Shown here piece after piece: positions 22,974 through 35,865 of a stretch of DNA of 64,000 bases. Each line of letters begins with the position of its first letter. The first letter of the stretch is position 1. The notes beneath the pieces were generated by a model. It searched no databases and had not been told where the DNA came from. It was given only the letters and a program-made list of their open reading frames with translations. The DNA lies in the NCBI RefSeq assembly GCF_023078275.1, contig NC_062975.1:13987141-14051140 (forward strand), in the 5' to 3' direction. A program made the position numbers and the translations under genes. This stretch comes from Leguminivora glycinivorella (Eukaryota > Arthropoda > Insecta > Lepidoptera > Tortricidae).

Positions 22974-25900
22974 CTTGTAATACTTAAGGCACGCATAGAA
23001 ATCCCTTTAAAAAAATCCCCCATGCAGAAACTGGAACTAGGAAGAGATCTGATACAAAACACCTCTGAAAAAGTGTAACTCATTGAATATCCACGAACTA
23101 TCACTAAATACGTTGTGGTTCAGATGTATCACTGTCTTAATGAGACGTTTTTGGTTTAAAAAAAAATCGACATTTTTAACTCTGACATAAACGATTCGTG
23201 TCGTATCTAGATCTATTTTTTACCATAGCCATGACAAAATAATAGTTTAAAGACTAGTGCACTAATACCATACATTATGTTAATGAGAATATTATGGAAT
23301 GAATATTGAAGGCTTTATCTCTTACATAATACACGGAAGCCGGGACCATCGGCGTGTATCCCGCTGCGCTCTGATTTCACCCTCTTGTATTTATTTTTTT
23401 CCCTTTTATACACAACCTAACGGGACCAGATACCGTATGAGAAGCTATTAGGCCGCATACGTAACATTAAACCTTGGGTGAATTTACCTGTTGGGAAAAA
23501 AATGTACAGGTTGGGAGAGTCTTAGGGACTGCGAGTTACCGCCGTATCGAGTAATTTTGCTATATTTCGGGAATGCGTTTCGAACTAGATTTTTAAGAGA
23601 ATACCTACCGATAAAGGATTACATGTAGGTAATCCCATTATGTTTTGTACATTAAAATAGTTTGTGCTACGAATATTTCCAAGCGTAATCAGGTTGCTAT
23701 ATTTTTTAGCAGTAGCTTCGTATCTTAACACGGGATTAGTTTTATTTGTAAAATGCCGACCAAAATATAATCTTTTAAATAATTATCACCTTAAATTTAT
23801 ATTCATCGCGATTTATCTTTTGTGAGACAAAACAGATGCGGGGATTAAGTTTAGGCTCCAAAAATAATAACAAACAAGCGATTTGACCACATTTCCACTT
23901 TGTTGATAGTGAACATCTATCGTAACGGTATCCTCCACAAAGGCCCGTTGTGCCTTTGATATATCGGTCCATTCTGTCTTCCAAAAGTCACTAACAGAAT
24001 AGGGGCGTCGTAGACCATTGTGACCTTTCTCTTTTGGCTTCGCAGTTTCGTCTACCTGCGTTTTAACCACTTGCCGGGTCCTTTTGATTTTTTATAAGCC
24101 GGTAACCGTGGGTAATCAGCTTTTTACGACTTCGGTGATTATTGCTCTCAAAAGCCGTTTATGATCAAACTCGTACCTGTATTAATGTCATTATAATGTC
24201 GCCACTTTAACCAAACTTGCCAAACAAAACTATAATTATTTACAACAATTTTTTTTGAAATTAAGGTGTATGTACAGGTAATCATTAAAATAATAATTAG
24301 GTATAATTTCGTTCTAGTATTATATTTCGAGGACGGTAAGCCAAAGCTAACAAAGAAAAGTATACCATCGGCATCGATGTGGTTTGCCCGATCGATGAAA
24401 GTAAAGGCCGGTGCAGACCGCGGTCCCGTTAGCCGCGCGGGCCTCGGCTCACGGAATACTAAGCACTGACACACAAGGCGGCTTTTGACCCTAGCACATT
24501 CTAGACTGGAGCTGAAGTTTATGCACTGTAGCTTACCTAGCCCATGTGTGAAAATCGGAAAATTACGTATTTCCGCCCAAAATATTTTTTAATTTGATTT
24601 GCATCTTGTTCAAAATTTGTAAAATACATATGTATATTGTACAGGAATAACAGGTTAATAACGTAATTTAGATCGAATTTGCATCATAACTGTTTTATGT
24701 CATTATTAGCTATACAACGTTTCTTTCACTAGTTACCTAAGCAAACAATTTGCTAGCAAATTAAATCCTTATGCATGTTTATTTTGCCAAAATTTGATGA
24801 GTTGGATTTTTAAATTAATATCAATAGATACAAGGAAATATGTTTGCAGTAAACTCAACGGTAAATATACTGTATATCCAAAAAACATTACGCGCTTCGA
24901 AGAAATCATCAACAAAACTAAAATGTATAAAACCATAGTTAAACATTTGGGTATACAGGTAAACACTAAAACAATTTTACTTAAAAAAGGATAACATTGC
25001 GTTGCTAGCATTTTTTTCCCAAAGTTTCTAAAACGTCTGACTTTTTGCACTTTTTGTCGTCCACCGTATTGTCTGACGACTCATTTCTAAGACAACCTTT
25101 TCAATTCGCTAAAGCAATTTGTGCAAATGGCCCTTGTTTTATTAACCCAACCGTCCATAAAACATGAAGGTTACATGAACAATGCTTTGTTACGCAGTTG
25201 TAGTCATTTATATTTGGCAATTAAGTACCTGCGTAATGTGCCGACAAAGAAAATTGCACAGTTTGCGTCAAAAGCGAAAATGTTTTCGTGGAATATTTCA
25301 CAAAAGGGACGAGATTAGAAAATTTCGCCAGCTCAGTCGGGCTAGCCGGTTAGTTGGTGGGATATAGATATAGAGGAGGACAACGACCCTACGCAAAATT
25401 CGCTGCATTGGGCTAGGTCTAGTACATGCGCGTATGCTGCTATGAACACGGAAGCGGCGGAGAGGGAGCGCGCTATGCACCCGCTTCCGGCAAGAGAGGG
25501 AAAAAGGCATGAATGAGTATTGAAGCCTGCCCCAAGAAGGGGGAAATCGAGTTTGCACTGCAGAGCGGCGCTTCACAGATACGGGTATAGACAGGCCCTA
25601 CGTCGAGCATTACACTAAATGGAATCAATAATCGTTCCGCCGAAAAACATATGCACTTTATATTTGAACGACACAAGCTCACAACGTAATGCTATGCAAT
25701 CAAATAACAAGCACAGCTACGGCGTATTGCAGCTGAGATCGCTTGCTTACTGAGAACTTTTCTCTAAAGAAACTTATTTCAAGCTGTCTTTTGGTATCCT
25801 TTGAAACCGTGTCATATAACTTATGCATCTGGCCGGGGGCGGCTTGGTTTTCGTGTTTTGGTAACGGCAAACTATCAAACTTCCTTTGGGTATAGGTAGG

Positions 25901-27020
25901 TTTGAATAAACACTACGGAGCAAATAATCTGGCCAAAATTGTATAAATAGGCATATGTGATGATTATGTACTTTATGATGCTACAAATTATGGAATTGTC
26001 AATTATTTGTATGTGTGCACTTAAAAATTAGAACTTAGATTTTCATTTTTACCATCACTAAAATTGCTGACAAATAAGTACAGAAAAATACAGCCGCTTA
26101 AATAGCTGATATGAAAGTAAATTAGTACTAATATTAAATAGTGATTTTATATTAGTACTAACACAAACACGTTTTCTACAAAGCAAATCTACAGAAAAGT
26201 TACAGTTTAGAAGCCTAAAGGAAATTGTTTAAGATGTCAACGACCTGTGCCCAATACTCGCACAGTACAACGCATTGCCCGCACACGGCCGCAGAGCGAT
26301 TTATTCGCCGCGCGAGAGCGGGACCGACGCCGGGCGGCCGGGTAGTGTGGGACGGCCCAGGCCGTTCACCCCGGAAGATTCAGTGTTTTGATACCGCTCA
26401 AGCCTCCGACGGAAAACTGCATTTTCTTTGATGCGCCACAACCATTCACGCTCTGGTTGCTTGTCAATTGGTTGGGCTCGATTTCAAATGACGCCAATCA
26501 ACGTTGCTGTTCGACATAAATACTCTATTACATAGGTATAGTATTTTAAAAATAGAAATTTAAATTCATAAGATTAACGAAACGAAGCCTTATCTGATCA
26601 ATCGTATTAAGTACGCAATGTATATTTATAGATAAATCTTAATCTAGGATGAATGACATTGATTTTTTCAAACGCGTGGCATTTTTAAGCCCTCACATAT
26701 CTCATTTACATCACAAATTGCATAGCGCGTGAATCGATAGAGGCTGCCTGCATCCCAGACATTGGGGTAGGTCACCCCTAGAGCTTCCATGTCCTACGGC
26801 AAGAAAAATACGCGTACACCTATAATAGTCGGACTCATTGATAAATCGGTCAGGGGTCGGCGGCACGGCACCGGGTAATACGTAGTAATGAGCATTCTGG
26901 GGGTGAAACACCTAGTTAGCGACTGTTTACTACCTGTACTTGTATCAACATAAAAAAATAAAACTAACTTCTTTAAATAAAAAAAAATATTTAAAAATCT
27001 TTTTCTAATACAATACTCCT
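22974..27020. other. Intergenic, no convincing gene
   Basis: A minus frame at 24070-23813 (85 residues, containing RPYSVSDFWKTEWTDISKAQ) looks less random than its neighbours but matches no family I know and has no splice support. A GC-rich patch lies at 26285-26370. The remainder is AT-rich without visible structure. Confidence 0.4.
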
Positions 27021-27165
27021 CAGTATGTTGTCTGGTAGAGATCGCTTTAGCGATAAGACCGCCTGTTGTCTGCCTCTATTTATAATCATTTGTTTTATCT
27101 CCACTGTATCTTTTTCTGTATCTTTTGCTGAGGTGTGCCAATATAGAGTATTCTATCTATCTACT
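27021..27165 (+). mobile_element. RTE-type LINE 3' UTR fragment
   Basis: The sequence GAGATCGCTTTAGCGATAAG followed by ACCGCCTGTTGT and a tail around GAGGTGTGCCAATATAGAGT is the familiar 3' end of lepidopteran RTE LINEs. No ORF remains. Confidence 0.6.
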
Positions 27166-28149
27166 AACATACAATTTATTTGATGGTACATTATTTATAA
27201 ATAAAATAATACTTTTTAGCTGCAAAAAAAACTAAAAGTGAAGACCTTAATTTTAGGCTAACATCGGCAGTCACTTTCAAAATGTATAAGATTTCAGAGT
27301 AAGTCTAAATTATACTTACTGAAAATTAACCGCCTTTATGACCTGAAACAAAAAACATCAGTAAGTACGAAAAAGCTAAATCTCCAAAACGAATATTTAT
27401 ATTTAATCATTCAGCAGAGTTCAAACAAAGACTCAGAATTGCATATCGACACGTCCATCAGTTTTCAGTTGTTAACAGATTACAGGCTGTAAATAGTGAA
27501 ATCAATATTGGATAATGGGAGGTGGGCGCGGCGCGGCGGCGGTGGAGGAGCACCCTTACCACTTACTTTACTTGTTTTGCAAACAACCTATGCCCATGCG
27601 TGCATCAACACGGGATGTTTTAACAAATTACTTACTTTACGGGTTTTCATTCGTGTAACTGGGAAATAAAGAAATATTATTTTAGAAAATATACCAATTA
27701 CTATTATAATAGGTCAAGATAAACTTTCGTTACATTTGCAATGACAAAAGTAATCATTCAGTGTCAAATGTACTATCATTCTAAATATATGTCTTAATTT
27801 TACAAGATGCTAATTTTATTATAACAATACAAATAATTAATACAAGTTCACGCACCTTAAGTCAATTACTGGCGTGAATCCGCTAAAAGATATTCGATGT
27901 CAATGGTGTGAAAACATATCCGCAACGACGAATAAAGCAATGATTACTAATTAAATAAATAACGATTCGCGAGTGTACACAGGAAAGAGTGAACCAAGTA
28001 AATCTTCGTAAGGGTGGCCGCCCGCTGAACTATCGAGACGATAATAACCGTAAGTTGGATTGGCAGCCATCAATTACCATAATTTTATTTTTCCGTTTTA
28101 TTTTATTTTATATTACAATAGTTCGTCAGGAACTACGTATTCGCTGGTC
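27166..28149. other. Intergenic, nothing recognised
   Basis: It contains a short GC-rich patch (27520-27560, GGCGCGGCGCGGCGGCGG). No gene was seen. Confidence 0.45.
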
Positions 28150-30223
28150 CTTCACCATTTCGTGGGGTGCGCTTGCTGGAGTCTTTGACCAAATTGTGCA
28201 ATTTTTTATTGAGCGGGAAGGTACATTCTGAAGTCTGTCCGTTTTTGTACGGAGCTTCTCTCTGCGCTTTAAAGAAAAAGGAGGGAGGGATACGCCCAAT
28301 AGCTATTGGGAGCACTTTCCGGCGACTAGTCGCCAAGCTTGGTTGCCGTGCTGTGAGAGAGCAGATGGCTTCTTACCTTCAGCCACATCAAGTGGGTTTT
28401 GGGGTCCCTTTAGGTTGTGAGGCGGCAATACATGCAGTTCGTACTTTTGTTTTGGATCCAGAGAATGCAGATAGTTTAATCGTTAAAGTGGATCTAAAAA
28501 ACGCCTTCAACTCGGTTGAAAGGGATTCCCTCTTAAATGAAGTTAAGGAATACATACCATCTCTCTTCCCCTTCCTCTACCAGGTCTACCACCTACCATC
28601 CAACCTCTTTTATGGTTCTGATTGCATAATGTCTCAAGTAGGTGCGCAACAGGGAGACCCGCTTGGCCCCCTCACGTTCAGTCTCGCAATACAAAAAGTT
28701 ATCACAGAACTCAAGTCTCCTCTTAACATTTGGTACCTCGATGACGGTACCATTGGTGGTAAACCGGAAGAGGTAAAGCGAGACTTGCTTGTATTGTTAC
28801 CGCGTCTTAGAGATATGGGGTTGGAAGTGAATGGTCTAAGTGTGAGTTTTTTCCTTGTGGATCGGTTTCCTCGCCTTTTTTCGCCAGCTTATCATCCGTG
28901 CTGCCTGGACTTAGGGAACTGAGCTCTAACTCTTTAAATTTACTCGGTGCTCCTATATTTTCATCTGCAGTTCCTGAGGCTCTGCGGACACGTAGGGAGA
29001 TGCTTCTTCTTGCTGGCGAACGCCTCAGAGGCATCAATCCTCACGTAGCATTGGCTCTCTTACAAAAATGTTTTGCAGTACCAAAAGTGAATTAGCTTCT
29101 GCGTACGGCCCCTGTATGGATGTACCCTACCGACATCGATTGCTTCGACGTCGCGATAAAGTCAACGATAGAGTCCATCGTCAACATTTCCATGGATGAA
29201 AACCAGTGGACACAAGCATCCCTTCCGGTTCGCTATGGGGGTCTCGGCATACGGCGCATTAAGGATGTGAGCCTGCCGGCCTTTTTAGCGTCTGCCCATG
29301 GGGTTGCCAACCTTGTTGCTAACATTATATCTAAAAATGGCGACAGGGTGTGCATACCACATGTGGCGGACGCTATTAAGGCTTGGTTGTCTATTAACAC
29401 TGGAGCGACGGTGCCGGAGAACCCTAACGTTCAGCGTGCTTGGGATGACACCCGCTCTAAAGCTGTAATTGACAATCTCATCACGAGTGCCGCCGGCGTT
29501 GACCGTGCGCGGCTTTTGGCAGTGTCTCAGCCCGAGTCAGGAGCATGGCTGCATGCGTTGCCATCTCCTCAACTGGGTACACTGCTCGACGGTGACTCGC
29601 TGCGTGTGGCCGTCGCTCTCCGCCTGGGCTGCGATGTTTGCCAACCACACACATGCATCTGCGGCTCTATGGTGGGAGCTGACGGCCACCACGCTCTGAG
29701 TTGCCGTCGCTGCGCAGGAAGACATCCGCGACATTTTGCCCTCAACGTGACCATCCAGAGAGCCCTAAGGTCGGCTGGTGTCCCTTCGGTACTTGAGCCA
29801 CCAGGACTTAGCCGCACTGATGGTAAACGTCCTGATGGCCTGACTTTAGTACCGTGGGAACGGGGGCGGTGTTGGGTATGGGACGCTACGTGTGTCAGTA
29901 CCTTCGCTGCCTCCCACATCTCCCGCACCTCGCACGCGGCCGGAGCAGCGGCTCAATCGCAAGCGGGCTTGAAACGCCTAAAATATCTTCCCATTGGCCC
30001 GGGCTACATATTTGTCCCATTCGCGGTAGAGACGGCGGGGAGCTGGGGAACAGACGCGAAGTGCTTTGCACGCGAATTAGGCCGTCGACTCAGGCAAAAA
30101 GGAGAAAGCCCCCGCTCCGAGTCGTTCCTGGTGCAAAAGCTGTCCATTGTAATTCAACGCGGAAACGCTGCGAGCGTCATGGGCACTTTTGCACCGGGAA
30201 TGACAGGGAATAGTTTATTTTGA
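28150..30223 (+). pseudogene. Retroelement ORF: reverse transcriptase plus C-terminal nuclease, broken
   Basis: The frame encodes the palm of a non-LTR-type reverse transcriptase: GGIRPIAIGSTFRRL, then VKVDLKNAFNSVERD (first catalytic Asp), QQGDPLGPL and WYLDDGTIGG (catalytic Asp pair). After the thumb come a Cys/His cluster at about 29660-29705 (CxCG...HHALSC) and DGKRPDG...WDAT at 29827-29890. The last resembles the PD-D core of restriction-like endonucleases of R2-type elements. The C terminus carries IQRGNAASVMGTF. Two lesions break it: a one-base deletion near 28833 and an in-frame TAG at 29093. It starts abruptly within the RT fingers, so the 5' part is missing. I cannot assign a clade. 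It is neither intact nor a host gene. Confidence 0.8.
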
Positions 30224-31190
30224 TAGTTCTAAGTTTTTATTGTTATTAGTGTTCAGTTATCTGTTTATTTTGAGTGGATTAAAATTTAAAAAATATATGA
30301 ATTATACCTATTCCAGATATTTTTGCAAAGTTAGTTTAGCCAGTCTCTACAATAGAGAATGTAACCAGGGTTCTAGGGACCGCACTATAATAGGGGCCAT
30401 ATTTTAGCTTCTATTATGCCATTTAAATTAATCATAGTACAAAAATACTTATAACACAAACTTAAATAAATAATCTGTTTAGATTTTAATCAAATTATAA
30501 AATTTAACATTCGTTTGATGCATTATTTTCTCGACACAATCTACATTTTGCTGAATTCTAAAATATAGGCAAAAACACTTATTTATTTCTACTAATCAAC
30601 ATACGTTTAGTGTATCCCATAGGCTGCCCCCGAGATCCCAGGGTAGGGGTGAGTCGTGTCGTTCACCCCCGATAGTGAAAGCGTGTTCCGGGGTGGCGCA
30701 GGCTTTCGCTGCCTCTCTCACGCTACTCGCTCGCACGTTGTTTTCAACTAGTTTTAATTAGTGCTTTTTATCAGCCATGCGGACTGATCCGCGCCGAATG
30801 TACTTATAAATAGGGATCGTGTGATGTAATCATTGAATCGTTCGGTTCATTCACTGTTTCCCTTATAATTGTATATGAATAGTATTATAGGTAATTATAT
30901 CTTGAAAAAAAAATATGAAGATTGATAGTATTGATACATTACAGGTTATTTGTATAATAATACCTAAATTTCAAGTGGTATTTAAATGTCGAAAATTCAA
31001 GGGTCATTTATAAATGGTAGTTGTACAAAGGCAGGCCCGTTTTCAAGTAATAAAGAATGCTTCCGGATATCAAAACCCCGTTCGTTACTACTTTATCTAT
31101 AATTTTTCTTTCATACTTTCTGTAGTTGTATGTTTTTATAATAGAAAATAGTTTTATTAAAATAGAAAGTAGCTTGGAGTGCGATGATCG
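30224..31190. other. Intergenic
   Basis: 30620-30745 is moderately GC-rich. Otherwise AT-rich with no supported feature. Confidence 0.45.
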
Positions 31191-31760
31191 TCAATAAGGC
31201 CTCGCCTCGGATCGGGAGCACGGTCGCGGCCGCTCGCGGTACGGAAGTAATGAACTTGAATGCAGTTCGCGGCGCCGCCGCCGTCCCACTCGGGCTCCTA
31301 GCCAAGCCCTAGGCGAGAACGTGACGCACTCACTGCATTTGCTGTCAAATTCGTCCGCATTCTCCATCACCGGCCGCTTTCGTCGTCGATGCGTTTATCG
31401 GAACGAGACGCGAATATGTGTGTCGATTGCATTCTCGTCGTAAAAGTGCATCTAGGTCGGTCGGCGCGGCGGGTTAGTACGATGCGAAGCGGGTAGACGT
31501 AGGGCAGGTCGGAGCTGTGGCCTCCGTTGCATAATGCGCACAGCGCTCCGGCGCCGAGCACGCCGGCAGGTCCCCAGCCGCCCCGGCGCCCGCCGGGCTG
31601 CCCCCAGCGCGCGGCTGCGGCCCCACTGTCGCTGCAGCGCTCCGCAGCCTCCACCACTCTCATCAGCCGCTCCTCGCCACTCTTCTTAAACCCAACACTT
31701 TTCGCGGCGCTTACGATACACACGAGAATAGTTTGGATGCACTTATAAAGGAATGACATT
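31191..31760. promoter_or_regulatory. GC/CpG-rich island, candidate promoter or 5' UTR exon
   Basis: This is the longest GC-rich block in the left half, rich in CG dinucleotides. It carries open frames on both strands (142 residues minus, 73 plus) that look like by-products of base composition. A donor-like ATT|GTAAGT at 31761 on the plus strand would allow splicing of a non-coding exon to the Blimp-1 exon at 39061. This is inference from composition and one splice motif only. Confidence 0.3.
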
Positions 31761-32358
31761 GTAAGTTTAATTTTCAAAGTTTTTACTATTACCAAGTTCG
31801 ATTTTAAAATTATATAAATCAGAAAGTGGAGTGTAAAGAAAACAAATCACGACATAAAGTGCCTCTTGAATGATTTCCAAAGACGCGGATATGATTTAGT
31901 GATTCTGATTTAATGTTTATTTAAGTGTCTGTGAAATCATATTCTAATTCGGTAAGTTACTCGTGTATAATTGTGTACCATCTCATTATATGAGTTGATT
32001 AAAATTTCCGCATAAAATAAAAGTATTCATTAAGTCCCATGCAGATTTACAGATTATCTCGGAATGTGAGACTAATATTACTGGCCATGGTGTTTCAGTA
32101 TTCGTTATTGTTCAAAAAATTAAAAAAAACTAAATCTAGGTAGGTACCTACCTAAAAATGTGCTAATATTCGAATGATTGAAGGTTATGCCATAATTACT
32201 CATAATACCTATTTTAGCCTGTTCCTGGTCGCAGATTATTATCAAAATTTGCACCCATAGCAAGTATAATGTCATTAGAAATCTATAAAAAAGTAAAAAT
32301 ACAATCATCTCTTGATATCTCTTATTGAAAAATACAAATCTCTTCAATCAATCTCTTA
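31761..32358. other. Intergenic, nothing recognised
   Basis: AT-rich with no supported feature. Confidence 0.5.
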
Positions 32359-32472
32359 AAGGCCGGCAACGCACCTCCAACACCTCTGGTGTTTCGGGTG
32401 GCCATGGGCGGCGGTGATCGCTTACCATCAGGCCTGTCTGCTCGTTTGCCTCCTATCCCATAAAAAAAAAAA
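32359..32472 (+). mobile_element. SINE-like dispersed repeat with A-rich tail
   Basis: GGCCGGCAACGCACCTCCAA through GATCGCTTACCATCAGG and an A run. The same repeat appears reversed at 60085-60190. It is widespread in Lepidoptera. Confidence 0.65.
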
Positions 32473-32538
32473 TCATGCAAATTTTACAAAGTTCAATTTT
32501 AAATTATAAACTGCAGATTAATAATGCAATTAAATTCA

Positions 32539-32709
32539 TCCATACTAATATTATAAATGGAAAAGTGTGTGTGTTTGTTTGTTTGTCCGTCCTTTACGGT
32601 AAATCGGAGCGACGAACTGTCGTGATTTTTGAGTGGAGATAGTTTTAGGGATGGAAAGTGACATAGGCTACTTTTTCTAACCCGAGCGAAGCCACGGGCA
32701 AAGGCTAGT
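32539..32709 (+). mobile_element. Complete short Lep1-like Helitron
   Basis: Starts TCCATACTAATATTATAAAT after A and ends GGCTAG before T, with the GAGCGAAGCC-type hairpin near the 3' end. Confidence 0.85.
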
Positions 32710-34399
32710 CATGTATATATGTAGGACGATTTCTTTTAAAAGTATAATTACCATTAACCAACATAAAATACGCCATTTCCGACAACCTATTACTTATTTG
32801 TTCCCATCTCAAGGTTATGCAAAGTACCGTGCAGTTATCTCACAGGCAGATAACGTTGCACTTACACGCTCTTACACAACTGATATCCAACCATTTCCGC
32901 ATTAGTGTTTGTCTAACAGTTACACAGATTTATATGCGATATAGGTATATACATATATGCGTGCACTTATACATCCATTTATTATTAGACGGCAAGGTTA
33001 ACGGTGCCCGTCGCACTCTGCCATTGCCGATGCATGCGATATTAACACATGAGTGTAATATGTGGACGCATGTACGATGCATTTTCATAACGAGAAATCA
33101 CAGATGTTATCTAAATTGTACTAGGAAGACATTACATTTGTGATCAAGTCCTCTTAAATGTTGTTTAACACCGCTATTTTTGTTTTTAAACCAAAGCATT
33201 AGACGTAGGCGAATGAAGCAAAGGTACCTAATATCTAAAAATTGTTACGCTGATTAATAATATTATCAAGGACGATATAATACGGGACAGACAAAGCCCA
33301 TACTAAAAAGCGTACCCCTGAAATGTATGGGCCTTTCAGGCTTAAAACTAGATGGCGGTGTTTCGTAGCCTGGAAGTGGCCAAAGTCATATTTTCCCCAA
33401 ATAGTTTTGAGTGTTTTTATTTTTTATGAGAACAAATGACATGCTTCTTTATTTTAATATCATGATATCACGTCAATACACATTTTGAAAAAAATTAATT
33501 TGTAGGCATCATCAGTAGTGTAGTTATCATATTTATCGTATTTAAAAGGTGGCGCTAAAAAATCGAGATACGATTCTTAGTATACAGATTGTAAATCCTA
33601 TATAAATTATCCTTGATATTATGTAGCTTCCCATACGTATAAAATTACAGCTCTTATACGTGGATTAGGACAAACTAATTAAATGTTTTAAGGGCTTTAG
33701 TTGCACACAAAAATAGATAAACACGATGTGTAAGCATATTTTTGCTTACAAGTTCCACAAATACATCATAGATATAACCCGTCGCTCCAAGTCTCATTTT
33801 ACCCACAGCATCTATACCAAAGCGAATATTCAAGGCTGTATCATAAGCATGAAGAAACTGCACAATCAGCTGAGTATTTTTCAATATGCACATGACCTTG
33901 CCTGCTTGGCGTCGCTTCCATCGCCCGCAATAAAACTGGCCATCATTTTGTTCTCTAATTTACTGCAGATATATTTCACGGAAATAATAACGCTGTTTCC
34001 TTGAATACTTTATGATATTTAGACTCGATTCAAACTTTAAGAAATATTAGATCTTGGCATAATATGGATTGTGAGTCAAGACAGTGAAAGGTGACCGTTT
34101 GCTTTATTGAAACATAATTTTTGACCCTAACGAATCGCTATTGTGATAAAATAACAGAATATACGTTAATAATGTTTTAACCCTAAAAATATGAAGCTCA
34201 ATGCTGTTTTATTGAGTTTCTTTTAGGTAATTAGGTGCCTATTGTGATTATTAATTAATAATTAGCAACTTAAACGTCAGAAAGAGCTTGTGTCTTGAAA
34301 TCATACTCAACGTTTTGTTATCGCAGTGTCATTATTGCCATATCTTTAAAAACCCGTATAATATGTGTGTCACTAAAGGAAAATTCTCTAAAAACCAGG
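32710..34399. other. Intergenic
   Basis: No gene seen. 33290-33400 resembles a dispersed repeat (AAAACTAGATGGCGGTGTTT). Confidence 0.45.
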
Positions 34400-34738
34400 C
34401 CGAGACTGGGCCATTTTTTTTTTCAAATTGTCACCCCACTTTTTTTTCGATTTGGAATTTTTTATGTAGTTTTTCCACTCAAAATCGCGAGCTCTGTCAA
34501 TCCTAATAGGAGAAAAAAGTGTCCCAAGGTTTTTTCCCATTCCGTTACTATTTTTTCATACATTTTGTATGACGGTAACGTAATGGAAGGTTTGAAAAAT
34601 GTATAGAAATCTTGGGACATTTTTTTCTCCTCTTGGGATCGAAAGACCTCGTGATTTTTAGTATAAATTGCGTAAAAAATACCCATGTTACAAAAAAAAG
34701 TGGGGTGGACAACTTTGAAAAAAATGCCCCGACTGCGC
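34400..34738. mobile_element. Foldback element
   Basis: The left part, from GAGACTGGGCCATTTTTTTT through CACCCCACTTTTTTTT, is inverted at AAAAAAAAGTGGGGTGGAC through ATGCCCCGACTGCGCC. The halves stay related inward (AAAAAAGTGTCCCAAGG / CTTGGGACATTTTTTTC). Same family as 37831-38153. Confidence 0.75.
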
Positions 34739-35858
34739 CAATTTAGACAATATAAATTGACCAGCCCCAAACTGACCGGCCCCAAAGGTCATGCATGTAA
34801 CTGTTAAAAGAAGCCTCCAATGTGCAAGCGCAGCGGTGACGTCGCGACGCAGCGGCAAAGGGCAAGTTCAAGTGCGCGCGCCAAGGTTGCCCGCCCCGCT
34901 GCGCTGGCGCCGGCCGCACACATGTTTACATTAGATCGGATAACTGAAAGTAATGACTTTCGTAATGTCAAACGTTACCCTCTCCGGTTGTATGTAATAA
35001 TTATTTATTTTAAATATTTTGGATGGAAGTAAAGTTTAAAAGGCGGAATTAACGCTTTGAGACATTCTCTAACAGTAAACCACTGGCAAATATAAAAATC
35101 ACTTTTCGGGATTACATATAAACGTTTTATATTACGAATTACTGCATTTTTGTTCTATCCGATACCAAATTTTGTAGAGCATAATTTTTACCTATTTACT
35201 TAACAAGCTTACATAATTATATTACAACCTATAAATACGCTAATTCGTCGCCCCTTGCGTCCTCCTGCGTGTATTTGTTTATTAGAATATATGTATTCAA
35301 ATTATAATAATTTCCAATCTTATGACATCGGTTAGAATTAGAACTATCTTTTAATTAATTATTAATTTAGTGCAACCGGGAAGATAGTCTATTTCTGGTA
35401 ATAATAATTAATGATATCCTGTATTTGCTATCAGGTTTATTAGCGCGGTGATATGACATTATGATAACATACTAATAAATGATTTGTCATAACAAGCTAA
35501 TTTCAATTAAATCCATTTACATAATGTGTCAACTATTTCCGCCTAGCTAAGTCCACAGCTCGCCTGTATATCTTCACAATGTATATTATTTGAAGATTTA
35601 ATTCTCATGAAACTATGAACTATGGTTCCATCACTTCAAGGGACAAAATTACGGAAGTAAAAAAACGTTTCATAATAACGTACAGTAATCGACGTTAATA
35701 AAAAATAAAACGTATTAACAAGAGTTATATTATATGCCACGCGTACTGGAAGCAAGGATCTTTAAAAATACCAAAAACTAATAAAAACTAGCTTGAAATT
35801 TTGAGACAAAATATGTTGTTCTTGACAATAGTAATGTATATCTTTAAAATAAATACTG
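34739..35858. other. Intergenic with a GC-rich patch
   Basis: 34826-34921 is strongly GC-rich and contains GTGACGTCGCGACG, a CRE-like core. No gene was seen in the remainder. Confidence 0.4.
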
Positions 35859-35865
35859 TAAGTAT

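Noticed and set aside
22653..23078. 141-residue plus frame
   Set aside because: Rich in Ile, Tyr and Lys from AT-rich DNA and runs through the perfect palindrome. No motif.
29469..30213. Other-frame ORFs of 65-119 residues
   Set aside because: Shadows of the GC-richer retroelement coding sequence.
31367..31795. 142-residue minus frame and 73-residue plus frame in the GC-rich island
   Set aside because: Both strands are open because stop codons are rare in GC-rich DNA. No domain and no clear splice model.
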